Source of the DNA: Geodermatophilus pulveris
Lineage (GTDB): Bacteria > Actinomycetota > Actinomycetes > Mycobacteriales > Geodermatophilaceae
Length of the DNA: 64,000 nt
Direction: 5' to 3'
Assembly (NCBI RefSeq): GCF_900188375.1
Contig: NZ_FZOO01000010.1
Location: forward strand, 62,001-126,000
Part shown: positions 54,543 through 63,512 of the stretch, piece by piece
Layout: every line of letters begins with the position of its first letter
Numbering within the stretch: position 1 is the first letter of the stretch
Notes under the pieces: generated by a model
What the model was told of the DNA's origin: nothing
The model's input: the letters and a program-made list of their open reading frames with translations, nothing else
Databases searched by the model: none
Position numbers and translations under genes: made by a program

Positions 54543-55082
54543 TCAGCCGCCGGCGGAGGAGGCGCTGGTGCGCCCCCCGCCCCGCCGGCGGGGTGGTGGG
54601 TCCTGCATGCCGGGCAGCGGGGGCGTGCCGGCGGCGACGTGCCGGGCCCGCAGCTCGGTGATCGCCTTCTCGAAGTCCTCCAGCGAGGTGAACGCCCGGT
54701 ACACGCTGGCGAAGCGCAGGTAGGCGACCTCGTCGAGCTCCCGCAGCGGCCGCAGGATGGCCAGCCCCACCTCGTGGCTGGGGACCTCGGCCGCGCCGGA
54801 GGCCCGGATGGCGTCCTCGACCTGCTGGGCCAGCTGCTGGAGCTGGTCCTCGTCGACCGGCCGGCCCTGGCAGGCGCGGCGGACGCCGGCCACCACCTTG
54901 CTGCGGGCGAACGGCTCGCTCACGCCGCTGCGCTTGACGACGGCGAGCACGGCCTCCTCCACCGTGGTGAACCGGCGGCCGCACGCGGGGCACGAGCGGC
55001 GGCGACGGGTGGTCGCCCCCTCGTCGGCCTCGCGCGAGTCGATGACCCGGCTGTCGGGGTTGTGGCAGAAGGGGCAGCGCAC
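54543..55082 (-). CDS. nrdR: Transcriptional repressor NrdR
   Basis: A 179-residue ATP/dATP-sensing repressor of RNR genes. The N-terminal zinc finger has [18 protein letters not shown] and [13 protein letters not shown]. An ATP-cone follows ([29 protein letters not shown]). A low-complexity tail of about 25 residues ([22 protein letters not shown]) extends the usual 150-residue length. GTG start. It is co-oriented with nrdJ. Confidence 0.95.
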   Translation of the reverse strand: MRCPFCHNPDSRVIDSREADEGATTRRRRSCPACGRRFTTVEEAVLAVVKRSGVSEPFARSKVVAGVRRACQGRPVDEDQLQQLAQQVEDAIRASGAAEVPSHEVGLAILRPLRELDEVAYLRFASVYRAFTSLEDFEKAITELRARHVAAGTPPLPGMQDPPPRRRGGGRTSASSAGG

Positions 55083-55190
55083 GCGGTCCCCTCCCCTCCG
55101 GGCCTGCTCCGCCACGGTGTCCGCCCGGCCGGCTGTGGACCTCCCTGGGGACATCCGGTGGACGTCGTGGGGAGGGCCTGCGGACCGGCC

Positions 55191-55199
55191 TGTGGACAA
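55191..55199 (-). promoter_or_regulatory. Candidate DnaA box upstream of nrdR
   Basis: TTGTCCACA on the minus strand is the canonical high-GC actinobacterial DnaA-box form. It lies between the nrdR start and the putative NrdR boxes. A single copy, so it is not an origin. Confidence 0.5.
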
Positions 55200-55212
55200 C
55201 TGCCTGCGGTGC

Positions 55213-55263
55213 AACTACTAGATGTAGGGGAACCCTAGGCCGGTCCCCACTACATCTGCAAGC
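55213..55263 (-). promoter_or_regulatory. Candidate paired NrdR boxes in the nrdR promoter
   Basis: Two ACTACATCT-type sites face each other: one around 55213-55228 (CTACTAGATGTAG) and one around 55247-55263 (CCACTACATCTGCAAG). Their centres are about 33 bp apart, near three helical turns. They resemble the paired NrdR boxes found before RNR genes. The rest of the 320-bp gap (55083-55402) shows no gene. Confidence 0.6.
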
Positions 55264-55402
55264 CGAGCTGTGGCGCGTCGTCGGTCGAGACGACTCCGTG
55301 ACCAGCGCGTCCCAGCCGCCCCACGGGCCCCGGCGGGCACGCCGACGAGCGCGCCTCCGGCGGTGCGGCGGCGCGGGAGGGAGCGGGGGCGGGACGGCCG
55401 GC

Positions 55403-56062
55403 TCAGGCCCGCAGCGCCTGGTCGGGACGCACCGGGCGGGGCCGGGCCCCCCGGTCCCCGAGCCGCATCGGCCGAGTCAGGCAGTCCGTGCCGGTCGCGC
55501 GCGGCATGAGCACCGTCGCGTCCCCGAGGTCCGGCTCCGCGCCGGCGCCCGTCTGCGGCGCCTCGGGCTGCGTGCGCGCGTCGAGCGCCCGGTGGCGGCC
55601 GGGCGCCGCCCCGGCCCGGTGCCGGCCGGCCGCGGCCGCCGCGTCGGTCGCGGCCGGCAGCTCGGCGGTCACGTCGCCGCCGTGGCGGCGCCGGGTGGCC
55701 GCGCGCGGGGCCACCGGGAGGACGCCGGCCGCCCGCTGCTCCCGGGCCGCCGCCTCGCTCAGCGACAGCCGCGGGGCGGCCGAGGCGCCGGGGAGCAGCT
55801 CCTCGGCCGGGCCCAGGGACAGCGCGGCCGGGGCGTCCGGCACGAGGACCGGCGCGGGATCGGCCTCGGGCAGCCGGACCTCGGGGAGGCCGGTCCAGAC
55901 CTCGCGGTCGGCACCCACCCGAACCCACACCTGGCACGCACCCCCGCCGTCGTGCCGCCAGCCCAGCAGTGACCCCGGGCACCAGACGCCGTCGACGAGG
56001 ACCTCGACGTCCTGGGAGGGAGTGCTGAAGACGGCGGCCCGGCGCCCTGGGGTGGCTGACAC
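55403..56062 (-). CDS. Protein of unknown function
   Basis: A 219-residue protein whose first 70 residues contain a small beta-rich region (DVEVLVDGVWCPGSLLGWRHDGGGACQVWVRVGADREVWTGLPEVRLPE) that could be an SH3/Tudor-like barrel. The rest is Ala/Arg/Pro-rich and probably disordered. GTG start. No family identified. It sits between nrdR and the LysM gene. Confidence 0.6.
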   Translation of the reverse strand: MSATPGRRAAVFSTPSQDVEVLVDGVWCPGSLLGWRHDGGGACQVWVRVGADREVWTGLPEVRLPEADPAPVLVPDAPAALSLGPAEELLPGASAAPRLSLSEAAAREQRAAGVLPVAPRAATRRRHGGDVTAELPAATDAAAAAGRHRAGAAPGRHRALDARTQPEAPQTGAGAEPDLGDATVLMPRATGTDCLTRPMRLGDRGARPRPVRPDQALRA

Positions 56063-56191
56063 GGACCCGACGGTAGGTCCGTGACCTGCGACGGTGCGTC
56101 AGCGACTCGGCACGGCGGGTTGACGAACCTCGGCGTCCCGTCTTGTCGCTCCTCGACCGCCGCACCCCGCCACCGCTCCCCGCCGCCCCGG

Positions 56192-56887
56192 TCAGGGCAG
56201 TTCGAGCACCTGGCCGGGGACGACGGCGGAGCCCTCGAGGTCGTTGATCTCCGTGATGGCGTGGACCACCGCCCGCACGTCCCGGGTGTCGCCGGCGACC
56301 TCGCCGGCGATCGACCACACCGTGTCGCCCTCCCGCACCACGACGCTGCTGCCGCCGGCCAGCCGCAGCTCCCCGCCGGCGTCACCCCCGACGACCGGCG
56401 CCACCCAGGCGCCGAGCGCCACCGCGCCGCCCAGGGCCAGCGCGCCCACCAGCGCCCGCCCGCGGCGGGTCAGGCGCAGCCGCGCCTCCCCGCGGCCGGC
56501 ACGAGCCGGAGCGGCGGCCGACCCACCCGGACGGACCCGGTGCGGACGCGGCAGGACGTCCCCGGGAGCCGGTGCACGGCCGGCCCCCCTCGCCGGAGCC
56601 GGGTCCGGGGCGCGGGACCCCGGGGCGCCCGGACGGTCGGGCACCGGGCGCAGGTGCCCGGTGACCCGCGGCCCGGACCCGGGGAGGACCGACCCGGCCG
56701 GCGACCGCGCCGGACCCGGCGCCGCACCCGGCCAGGGGGCCGCACCCGGCCGGGGGGGCGCACCGGGCCGCCCGGCCGCGCGGGCACCCCCGGTCGCACC
56801 GCCGACGCCCCCCGACCCGAGCAGCGGCCGCCAGGGCACCTGCACCACCGCGTCGAACTCCAGCACCGCCTGCCGCACGTCCACCAC
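56192..56887 (-). CDS. LysM protein divergent from lexA (SOS cell-division inhibitor candidate)
   Basis: A 231-residue protein. A long proline/glycine/arginine-rich N-terminal region is followed by one hydrophobic helix ([24 protein letters not shown], about residues 145-168) and a C-terminal LysM domain ([39 protein letters not shown]). This layout and its place opposite lexA match the YneA/DivS/ChiZ (Rv2719c) group, which delays division during DNA damage. The link is inferred from context. GTG start with GGGAGGGGGAGGG upstream. Confidence 0.8.
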   Translation of the reverse strand: MVDVRQAVLEFDAVVQVPWRPLLGSGGVGGATGGARAAGRPGAPPRPGAAPWPGAAPGPARSPAGSVLPGSGPRVTGHLRPVPDRPGAPGSRAPDPAPARGAGRAPAPGDVLPRPHRVRPGGSAAAPARAGRGEARLRLTRRGRALVGALALGGAVALGAWVAPVVGGDAGGELRLAGGSSVVVREGDTVWSIAGEVAGDTRDVRAVVHAITEINDLEGSAVVPGQVLELP

Positions 56888-56929
56888 GAGCCCTCCCCCT
56901 CCCGACCCCGTCGCACCGACCCCGGTGCG

Positions 56930-56945
56930 TCGAACACGCGTTCGA
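56930..56945. promoter_or_regulatory. SOS box 1 (LexA binding site)
   Basis: TCGAACACGCGTTCGA is a perfect match to the actinobacterial SOS-box form TCGAAC-N4-GTTCGA. It lies 42 bp before the LysM start and is also upstream of lexA. Confidence 0.9.
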
Positions 56946-56961
56946 TCGAACGTCTGTGCGA
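56946..56961. promoter_or_regulatory. SOS box 2, degenerate
   Basis: TCGAACGTCTGTGCGA abuts box 1 directly and has one mismatch in the second arm (GTGCGA for GTTCGA). It may allow cooperative LexA binding. Confidence 0.6.
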
Positions 56962-57010
56962 TGTCTACCGCATCCCGCTGACGGGGTCGACCCGACCACG
57001 CGTCCGGGCT

Positions 57011-57026
57011 TCGAACACGTGTTTGA
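57011..57026. promoter_or_regulatory. SOS box 3 (LexA binding site)
   Basis: TCGAACACGTGTTTGA, one mismatch from consensus, lies 154 bp before the lexA start and probably provides autoregulation. Confidence 0.85.
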
Positions 57027-57180
57027 AGTACCGGCCCCGAGGCGCTACCGTTCCGATCGACACCCGTCCGCCCCCGCCTCCGGGCCACCGGACCCGGGCC
57101 GCCCCTCCTCGGGGGCCGCCGGGCACCGGGGGCGGGCGCAGGACAGGGGGCCGTGGCGGCACGGCCGGCGAGGAGGAGAC

Positions 57181-57984
57181 GTGGCGGGCACCAGGGGGAC
57201 GTCGGGCAGCGGGGTCCGCGGGGGCGACGGCCCGTCGCGGCGCCCGTCCGGGAGCCGGTCCGGCGCGGGGGCCGGCGCGCCCGACGCGGACGGGACGGCG
57301 TCGGTGCGCACCTTCCCCGACCGCGGCGAGGCGGGCGACGGGCTCACCCAGCGGCAGCGGCGGGTCCTCGAGGTGATCCGCGACTCGATCGAGCGGCGCG
57401 GCTACCCCCCGTCGGTGCGCGAGATCGGTGAGGCCGTCGGGCTCTCGTCGGCCTCCTCGGTGGCCCACCAGCTGAGCGTGCTGCAGAAGAAGGGCTGGCT
57501 GCGCCGCGACCCGAACCGGCCCCGGGCGCTCGACGTCCGGCTGCCCGGCGACTCCCCCGGCGCCCCCGCGCCCGCGGTGGCTGCCCCCGGCGGCGCCGAC
57601 GAGACACCCGCCCCGACGTACGTCCCGCTGGTCGGCCGGATCGCCGCCGGTGGCCCGGTGCTGGCCGAGCAGGCGGTGGAGGACGTCTTCCCGCTGCCCC
57701 GCGAGCTGGTCGGCGAGGGCACCCTGTTCATGCTCCGGGTCAGCGGTGACTCGATGGTCGAGGCGGCCATCTGCGACGGCGACTGGGTGGTCGTGCGCCA
57801 GCAGCCGACCGCGGAGAACGGCGAGATCGTCGCCGCCATGATCGACGGCGAGGCGACGGTGAAGACCTACAAGCGGCGGGACGGGCACCTGTGGCTGATG
57901 CCGCACAACCCCGCGTACGAGCCCATCCCGGGTGACGACGCCACGGTCCTCGGCCGCGTGGTGACGGTGCTGCGCCGGGTCTAG
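57181..57984 (+). CDS. lexA: SOS repressor LexA
   Basis: A 267-residue repressor and self-cleaving protease. An unconserved Gly/Ser/Arg-rich N-terminus of about 50 residues precedes the winged HTH ([44 protein letters not shown]). The cleavage site Ala-Gly is in GRIAAGGPV (about residue 155). The catalytic Ser is in SGDSMVEAA (about 190) and the Lys in ATVKTYKR (about 227). GTG start with GAGGAGGAG just upstream. It represses itself and the divergent LysM gene. Confidence 0.95.
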   Translation: MAGTRGTSGSGVRGGDGPSRRPSGSRSGAGAGAPDADGTASVRTFPDRGEAGDGLTQRQRRVLEVIRDSIERRGYPPSVREIGEAVGLSSASSVAHQLSVLQKKGWLRRDPNRPRALDVRLPGDSPGAPAPAVAAPGGADETPAPTYVPLVGRIAAGGPVLAEQAVEDVFPLPRELVGEGTLFMLRVSGDSMVEAAICDGDWVVVRQQPTAENGEIVAAMIDGEATVKTYKRRDGHLWLMPHNPAYEPIPGDDATVLGRVVTVLRRV

Positions 57985-58020
57985 CAGGGGCCCGTCCGGC
58001 TCGGGGCCCCGACCCGGGGG

Positions 58021-59076
58021 TCAGCCGCGCCGGCGGAGCAGCCGGCTGCCCAGCCAGACGAGCACTCCGGCGGCGGTGGCCGCGGCCGCCGCGGCCACCG
58101 CCGTCGGCACCCCGCCGTCGCCCGGACCGGCCAGCAGGCCGTCGGCCGCCGGCGACTCCCCCGGCGGGGCGGGCACGGGCGGCAGCGGGACCACGGTGAC
58201 GTCGCCGGGCAGCCCCTCCCCCGCCACCACCAGCGCCGACGAGTCGCCGGTGAAGCCGACCGCCTCCCCCTGGGGTGCGGCCGGCAGCGCGACGCGGCGG
58301 GGCTCCCCTGCCAGCGCCCCGGCGACGTCGGACCCGGACAGCGGCCAGACGTAGGCGTCGGTGTAGGTGCGCAGCGCCAGGGCCCGTCCGTCCGGGGAGA
58401 CCGCGCCGCCGGTGACCATCAGCTGCCCGGCCCGTCCGACCGGTCCGCCGGGCGTGCCGGTGAGCACCAGGTCCACGCGGGCGACCTCGGCCAGCCCGAC
58501 CGTGCCCTCCTCGACCAGCGCCGACACCGGCCGGAACACCGCGCTGGCCCCGAGCACCTCCTTGGTCACCAGGTACGGCGTGCCGTCCGGGGCGAGCAGC
58601 AGCGCCTCGGCGTCCCGGGGCCGGTCGGGGTAGGCCAGCCGGTACACCGCCGTGCTGCCGTCGGGACGCAGCGCCAGCAGGGCGACCGTCGCCCGCACCC
58701 CGGTGTTGTCGCCGGTGTCGGCCAGCCAGACCGTCCCGTCGGCCCCCACCGCGAGGTCCTCGGGGTCGTAGGGGTCCACCGCCCCGGTCCGGACGTCGAG
58801 GACGGTGCAGGCCCGGTCCAGCGCGAACACCTCCAGGCCCGCGCCGCCGTCGTTGTGCACCAGCAGCCGGTCGCCCACCTCGGCCAGGCCGGAGACCTCC
58901 GGCAGCCGCGGGTCGGTGATCTGGCAGCGGGTCGCCGGCGGGGCGGGGGCGGCGGCCGCCGCACCCGCCGAGGCCGGCAGGGTCGCGGTCAGCAGCAGCG
59001 TCAGCGCCAGCCCGGTGCCCGCACCCCGGCGCCGCACCGGGGTGCGGTCAGGCGGAGGACCGGCCGGTGCGCGCAC
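58021..59076 (-). CDS. Secreted beta-propeller-like protein with C-terminal membrane anchor
   Basis: A 351-residue protein. A signal peptide (GTGLALTLLLTATLPASAGAAAAA) leads into repeated beta-rich units (RLLVHNDGGAGLEVFALDR, EDLAVGADGTVWLADTGDN, GGAVSPDGRALALRTYTDAYVWPL) that look like propeller blades. The C-terminus has a hydrophobic helix and a basic RRRG tail. No enzymatic motif recognised. Its start overlaps the PAP2 gene by 29 bp, so the two are probably co-expressed. Confidence 0.75.
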   Translation of the reverse strand: MRAPAGPPPDRTPVRRRGAGTGLALTLLLTATLPASAGAAAAAPAPPATRCQITDPRLPEVSGLAEVGDRLLVHNDGGAGLEVFALDRACTVLDVRTGAVDPYDPEDLAVGADGTVWLADTGDNTGVRATVALLALRPDGSTAVYRLAYPDRPRDAEALLLAPDGTPYLVTKEVLGASAVFRPVSALVEEGTVGLAEVARVDLVLTGTPGGPVGRAGQLMVTGGAVSPDGRALALRTYTDAYVWPLSGSDVAGALAGEPRRVALPAAPQGEAVGFTGDSSALVVAGEGLPGDVTVVPLPPVPAPPGESPAADGLLAGPGDGGVPTAVAAAAAATAAGVLVWLGSRLLRRRG

Positions 59077-59782
59077 CGGCCCAGCGTGGCACCACCGCGG
59101 CGTCCAGCGCGTGGACCACGCCCAGCAGCAGGACGCCGACCGCGCCGCCGACGAGGGCGTCGGTGACCCAGTGGAAGTCCAGGGACACCATCGCGACCCC
59201 GGTCGCCACCGGGCCGGCGACGCTGAGCAGCAGCGCGGTGCGCTGCACCCACGGGGCCAGCCGGTACTGCACGACCTGCCAGCGGGCGACCCCCCACATG
59301 AGCACGGCGTTGGCCACGTGCCCGGAGGGGTAGGAGGCGCCGTCCCGGTGGAAGAAGGACCCGGGGTAGGCCGGCGCGGTGCGGCCGGTGCCGTACTTGA
59401 ACGAGTAGACGACGGCGGTCAGCAGCACCAGGGCGAGCAGCACCCGCACCAGCGGCACCGCGGTGCGGAACCGCCAGCCGAGGTAGCCGACCAGCCCGGC
59501 CAGGACGACGAGGATGAACCCGCGCCCCCCGAGCTGGGTCACCGCCCACACCGGCCAGTAGGCGCCGGAGTCGGCGAGCGCCCAGGAGCTGACGACCTCG
59601 GAGACCCGCAGGTCCACCCGTTCGAGCACCCCGCGGCCGAGCAGGTCCGCCGTCACCGCCACGGTGACCACCGCGGCCGCGGCGAGCAGCCACCGCGGCG
59701 GGCGGCCCACGGGCACGACCGGGGCGGCGCCGGCGTCCGGCGGGGTGGCGCCGGGGCGCCGCCGGACCGCGCCCCTCGTCAC
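59048..59782 (-). CDS. PAP2-family membrane phosphatase
   Basis: A 244-residue phosphatidic acid phosphatase-type protein with six or so hydrophobic helices. The three family motifs are present: KYGTGRTAP, SYPSGH and SLDFHWVTD. Lipid phosphate or undecaprenyl-type diphosphate substrates are likely. Starts with GTG. The next gene upstream on the same strand is hflX. Confidence 0.88.
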   Translation of the reverse strand: MTRGAVRRRPGATPPDAGAAPVVPVGRPPRWLLAAAAVVTVAVTADLLGRGVLERVDLRVSEVVSSWALADSGAYWPVWAVTQLGGRGFILVVLAGLVGYLGWRFRTAVPLVRVLLALVLLTAVVYSFKYGTGRTAPAYPGSFFHRDGASYPSGHVANAVLMWGVARWQVVQYRLAPWVQRTALLLSVAGPVATGVAMVSLDFHWVTDALVGGAVGVLLLGVVHALDAAVVPRWAGARTGRSSA

Positions 59783-59785
59783 GGG

Positions 59786-59806
59786 GTCACGGTACCGGGC
59801 CGTGAC
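59786..59806. terminator. Hairpin downstream of hflX
   Basis: A 7-bp stem (GTCACGG) with a 7-base loop lies in the 55-bp gap between hflX and the PAP2 gene. It is likely a weak terminator. Confidence 0.55.
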
Positions 59807-59837
59807 CTGACCGTGACGTCGCTCGACGGGGGTCGGC

Positions 59838-61313
59838 TCAGCCGACCGGTGCGGCGAACTCCTCCAGGGCCGCGGCGAGCGCGCCGTCGACGCGGGCGCC
59901 GAGCCGGGTGCCGCCGGCCTCGTGGGTCTCGCGGAGCACCTCGCCGTCCCGGTGCACCCGGGCCACCAGGTCGCCGCGGTCGTAGGGCACCAGCACGTCC
60001 ACCTCGACGTCGGGGTGCGGCAGCCGGCCGGCGAGGACCTCGCGCAGCTGCTCGATCCCCTGGCCGGTGCGGGCGGAGACCCACACCGCCCCGGGCAGCG
60101 CCCGGCGCAGCGTGAGGATGGCCTCCTCGCTCATCGCGTCGACCTTGTTGACGACGACGAGCTCGGGCACCCCGGCGGCGTCGATGTCGTTCAGCACCAC
60201 GTGCACCGCGTCGATCTGCCCCAGCGGGTCGGGGTCGGAGCCGTCGACGACGTGCACCAGCAGGTCGGCGGCGGCCACCTCCTCCAGGGTGGAGCGGAAG
60301 GCGTCCACCAGCTGGTGCGGCAGGTGCCGGACGAAGCCGACGGTGTCGGTGAGGGTGTACTCGCGGCCGTCCGGCGACTGCGCCCGGCGCACCGTCGGGT
60401 CCAGGGTGGCGAACAGCGCGTCCTCCACCAGCACGCCGGCACCGGTCAGCCGGTTGAGCAGGCTGGACTTGCCGGCGTTGGTGTACCCGGCGATGGCCAC
60501 GCCGGGGACGGCGTTGCGCCCGCGGGAGGACCGCTGGGTGGCCCGGGCGGTGGCCATGCCGGCGATCTCCCGCCGCAGCTTGCTCACCCGCGCGCGGATC
60601 CGCCGGCGGTCGGTCTCGATCTTGGTCTCCCCGGGACCGCGGGTGCCGATGCCGCCACCGCCGGCGACCCGGCCACCGGCCTGCCGGGACAGCGACTCAC
60701 CCCAGCCGCGCAGCCGCGGCAGCATGTACTGCATCTGCGCCAGCTCGACCTGCGCCTTGCCCTCCCGGCTGGAGGCGTGCTGGGCGAAGATGTCGAGGAT
60801 CAGCGCGGTCCGGTCGACCACCTTGACCTTGAGGATCTTCTCCAGCGCGTTGAGCTGGCCGGGGGTCAGCTCGCCGTCGCAGATCACGGTGTCGGCGCCG
60901 GCGGCCGCGACGATGTCGCGGATCTCGGCGGCCTTGCCCGACCCGACGTAGGTGCCGGCGTCGGGCTTGTCCCGCCGCTGCACCACCGCCTCGAGCACCT
61001 GCGAGCCCGCGGTCTCGGCCAGCGCGGCCAGCTCGGCCAGCGAGCGGTCGGCGTCGGCCTGCGTGCCCTCGGTCCAGACGCCGACCAGCACCACGCGCTC
61101 CAGGCGCAGCTGCCGGTACTCGACCTCGGTGACGTCGGCGAGCTCGGTGGACAGGCCGGCGACGCGGCGCAGCGCCCCGCGGGCCTCCAGGGCGTAGGAA
61201 CCGGTCGTGTCGTCGGCCCCGTCCTCGGGGAACGGCCCCTCCCCGGCGGACGCGGCGCGCAGCGCGCGCTCCTCGGCGTCGGCGAGCACGGCGCGGTTCT
61301 GTGCGGTCGTCAT
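59838..61313 (-). CDS. hflX: Ribosome-associated GTPase HflX
   Basis: A 491-residue HflX GTPase that splits or rescues stalled ribosomes. The N-terminal HflX domain has GTYVGSGKAAEI, AQVELAQMQYMLPRLRGWGESLSRQ and GIGTRGPGETKIETDRRRI. The G domain has GYTNAGKSSLLN, DTVGFVRHLPHQLV and NKVDA. The ATG at 61313 was chosen as the start; an upstream in-frame reading adds 30 unconserved residues. HflX is also a known antibiotic-tolerance factor in mycobacteria. Confidence 0.95.
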   Translation of the reverse strand: MTTAQNRAVLADAEERALRAASAGEGPFPEDGADDTTGSYALEARGALRRVAGLSTELADVTEVEYRQLRLERVVLVGVWTEGTQADADRSLAELAALAETAGSQVLEAVVQRRDKPDAGTYVGSGKAAEIRDIVAAAGADTVICDGELTPGQLNALEKILKVKVVDRTALILDIFAQHASSREGKAQVELAQMQYMLPRLRGWGESLSRQAGGRVAGGGGIGTRGPGETKIETDRRRIRARVSKLRREIAGMATARATQRSSRGRNAVPGVAIAGYTNAGKSSLLNRLTGAGVLVEDALFATLDPTVRRAQSPDGREYTLTDTVGFVRHLPHQLVDAFRSTLEEVAAADLLVHVVDGSDPDPLGQIDAVHVVLNDIDAAGVPELVVVNKVDAMSEEAILTLRRALPGAVWVSARTGQGIEQLREVLAGRLPHPDVEVDVLVPYDRGDLVARVHRDGEVLRETHEAGGTRLGARVDGALAAALEEFAAPVG

Positions 61314-61465
61314 CGTCTCCAGCGTGGCAGACCCCAGCACGCGGGGCACCTGAGTTGTCATCAGTCCGTGCAACAACGGGTGCGCCGTGATGCATCCCGG
61401 CACGCGTGACCTGGTGGGGGTCGGGTAGGGCGCGGGTGAGGACCCACGACCCCAGGAGGCCCCAG

Positions 61466-61714
61466 GTGAGCGAGACCGGCAGCACCCCCGACGAGGAGCT
61501 CGACGACCCCGGCCGCGACCCGGTGGGCCTGGGCGTGCCGCGCAACCCGATGTCCGGCGGGTTCGGCAACGTCACCGGCGGATCCGACCAGGACACGGGT
61601 CAGGGCGAGCCGGAGGGCAGCCCCGGCATCGCCGGGCAGTCGCTGATGCCCGACTCCCCCGAGGAGAGCGGCAACACCCGCGACGGCGGGGACGGCAGCC
61701 CCGGCCCCGGGTAG
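61466..61714 (+). CDS. Small disordered acidic protein
   Basis: An 82-residue Gly/Pro/Asp/Glu-rich protein (PDEELDDPGRDPVGLGVPRNPMSGGFGNVTGGSDQDTGQGEPEGSPG) with no hydrophobic core, likely disordered. GTG start with an ideal AGGAGG six bases upstream. No family recognised. Confidence 0.6.
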   Translation: MSETGSTPDEELDDPGRDPVGLGVPRNPMSGGFGNVTGGSDQDTGQGEPEGSPGIAGQSLMPDSPEESGNTRDGGDGSPGPG

Positions 61715-61722
61715 CGGCGGGC

Positions 61723-62592
61723 TCAGCCGGCCAGCCACTCGGCGGTGAGCTCGCCGGCGGCGACCACGACGGCGGGCCCGGTCAGCACCGTCGTCCGGCC
61801 GTCGACGGTGACCCGCAGCCGCCCGCCAGGGACGTCGACGGTCACCGTGCCGGTCGCGGCGCCGGCCGCCTCCAGGGCCGTCCACGCGGCGGCGCAGGCG
61901 CCGGTGCCGCACGAGCGGGTCTCCCCGACGCCGCGCTCGGACACCCGCAGCCGCACGTGCCGGCCGGGCTCGACGACGTTGACGAACTCGACGTTGACGC
62001 CGTCGGGGAACAGCCCGGCGTCGACGGCCGGCGCGGCGGTCAGGTCCAGGGTGTCGACGTCGACGCGGGTGAGGCAGGCCAGGTGCGGGTTGCCCATCGA
62101 CACCGCGCGGCCGGGGAACACCGCGCCGTCCAGCTCCGCGGTGCCGTCGCCGAACGGGCGGGCCGGCCCCATGTCCACCCAGTAGCCGCCGTCGGGCGCG
62201 GCGCCGACCCGCCGCGGGCCGCCGCGGGTGCCGACCCACAGGCCCTCGGCGCAGGCGGACCGCTCCACCAGCCCCTCGGCGACCAGCACGTGCAGGAACA
62301 GCCGGATGCCGTTGCCGCACATCTCGGCGGTGGACCCGTCGGCGTTGCGGTGGTCCATGAACCACTCGCACCGGCCCAGTGCCTCGCCCAGCACGGTCGG
62401 GGCGTCGGGCACGTGCACCGAGCGGACGACGCGCAGCACGCCGTCCCCGCCGAGGCCGGCGCGGCGGTCGCACAGCCGCCGCACCACCCGGGCGTCCAGC
62501 CGGTCCTCCGGCCAGCCGGTGCCGTCGGGGTCGGGCAGCACGACGAAGTCGTTCTCCGTGCCGTGGCCGACCAGCACCCGCCGCGCGTTCAC
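61723..62592 (-). CDS. dapF: Diaminopimelate epimerase
   Basis: A 289-residue enzyme converting LL- to meso-diaminopimelate for lysine and cell-wall synthesis. The two catalytic cysteines lie in STAEMCGNGIRLF (about residue 91) and ETRSCGTGACAAA (about 226). The N-terminal GHGTENDFVVLPD and SMGNPH motif are canonical. GTG start overlapping miaA by 4 bp. Confidence 0.95.
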   Translation of the reverse strand: MNARRVLVGHGTENDFVVLPDPDGTGWPEDRLDARVVRRLCDRRAGLGGDGVLRVVRSVHVPDAPTVLGEALGRCEWFMDHRNADGSTAEMCGNGIRLFLHVLVAEGLVERSACAEGLWVGTRGGPRRVGAAPDGGYWVDMGPARPFGDGTAELDGAVFPGRAVSMGNPHLACLTRVDVDTLDLTAAPAVDAGLFPDGVNVEFVNVVEPGRHVRLRVSERGVGETRSCGTGACAAAWTALEAAGAATGTVTVDVPGGRLRVTVDGRTTVLTGPAVVVAAGELTAEWLAG

Positions 62593-63512
62593 CGGTCCAG
62601 CGTACGGGCGGTGATCACCTGCAGGGCGGCGTCGGCCAGGTCGGGGCGGGCGGCGTCGAGCCAGCCGGTCGACCGGTCGCGGCGGAACCACGAGCGCTGC
62701 CGGCGCACGAAGCGCCGGGTGGCGGCCACCGTGCGCTCGCGCGCCTCGGCGGCGGTGAGCGTCCCGGCGAGCTGGGCCAGCACCTGCGCGTAGCCCAGCG
62801 CCCGCGAGGCGGTCGGGCCCTCGTGCAGCCCGTCGCGGGCCAGCGCCTCGACCTCGGCGACGAACCCGGCGGCCCACATCCGGTCCACCCGCAGCGCCAC
62901 CCGCCGGTCGAGCTCGGCCGGCTCCCGGTCCAGGCCGACGACCACCGCGGGGTAGTGCGGCCGCGGCTCGGGCAGCGTCGCCCGGAACGGGCCGCCGGTG
63001 AGCTCGACGACCTCCAGCGCCCGCACCACCCGCCGCCCGTTCGAGGGCAGGACGGCGGCCGCCGCGGCGGGGTCGACCCGCGCCAGCCGGGCGTGCAGCG
63101 CGGCGGGCCCGGCGTCGGCGAGCTCGGCCTCCAGCCGGGCGCGCACCGCGGGGTCGGTGCCGGGGAAGTCCAGCTCGTCGAGGACGGCGCGCACGTACAG
63201 CCCGGAGCCGCCGACCAGCAGCGGGACCACTCCCGCCGCCCGCAGCCGGTCGACCTCGGCCCGGGCCAGCCGCCGGTACTCGGCCACCGACGCCGCCTGC
63301 CGCACGTGCCAGACGTCGAGCAGGTGGTGCGGCACGCCGTCCCGCTCCGCCGTGTCGGGCTTGGCGGTGCCGATGTCCATGCCGCGGTAGAGCTGCATCG
63401 AGTCGGCGTTGACCACCTCGCCGCCCAGCCGGTGGGCCAGCGCCACCCCGAGCGCGGTCTTGCCGGTGGCGGTGGGGCCGACCACCGCGACCACCGGCGG
63501 CGGCCCGCTCAC
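62589..63512 (-). CDS. miaA: tRNA dimethylallyltransferase
   Basis: A 307-residue enzyme that isopentenylates A37 of tRNAs reading UNN codons. Walker A is GPTATGKTAL (about residues 11-20); NADSMQLYRGMDIGTAKPD, GGSGLYVRAVLDELDFP and TRRFVRRQRSWFRRD follow. GTG start. It overlaps the upstream dioxygenase-like gene by 4 bp and dapF downstream by 4 bp. Confidence 0.95.
   Translation of the reverse strand: MSGPPPVVAVVGPTATGKTALGVALAHRLGGEVVNADSMQLYRGMDIGTAKPDTAERDGVPHHLLDVWHVRQAASVAEYRRLARAEVDRLRAAGVVPLLVGGSGLYVRAVLDELDFPGTDPAVRARLEAELADAGPAALHARLARVDPAAAAAVLPSNGRRVVRALEVVELTGGPFRATLPEPRPHYPAVVVGLDREPAELDRRVALRVDRMWAAGFVAEVEALARDGLHEGPTASRALGYAQVLAQLAGTLTAAEARERTVAATRRFVRRQRSWFRRDRSTGWLDAARPDLADAALQVITARTLDR

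Noticed and set aside
55191-55199. Replication origin based on the DnaA box
   Set aside because: Only one good box is present, and dnaA/dnaN/gyrB are absent.
55270-55509. Small plus-strand open frame in the nrdR upstream gap
   Set aside because: Arg/Pro-rich, overlaps the 3' end of a better-supported opposite gene, and has no ribosome-binding site.
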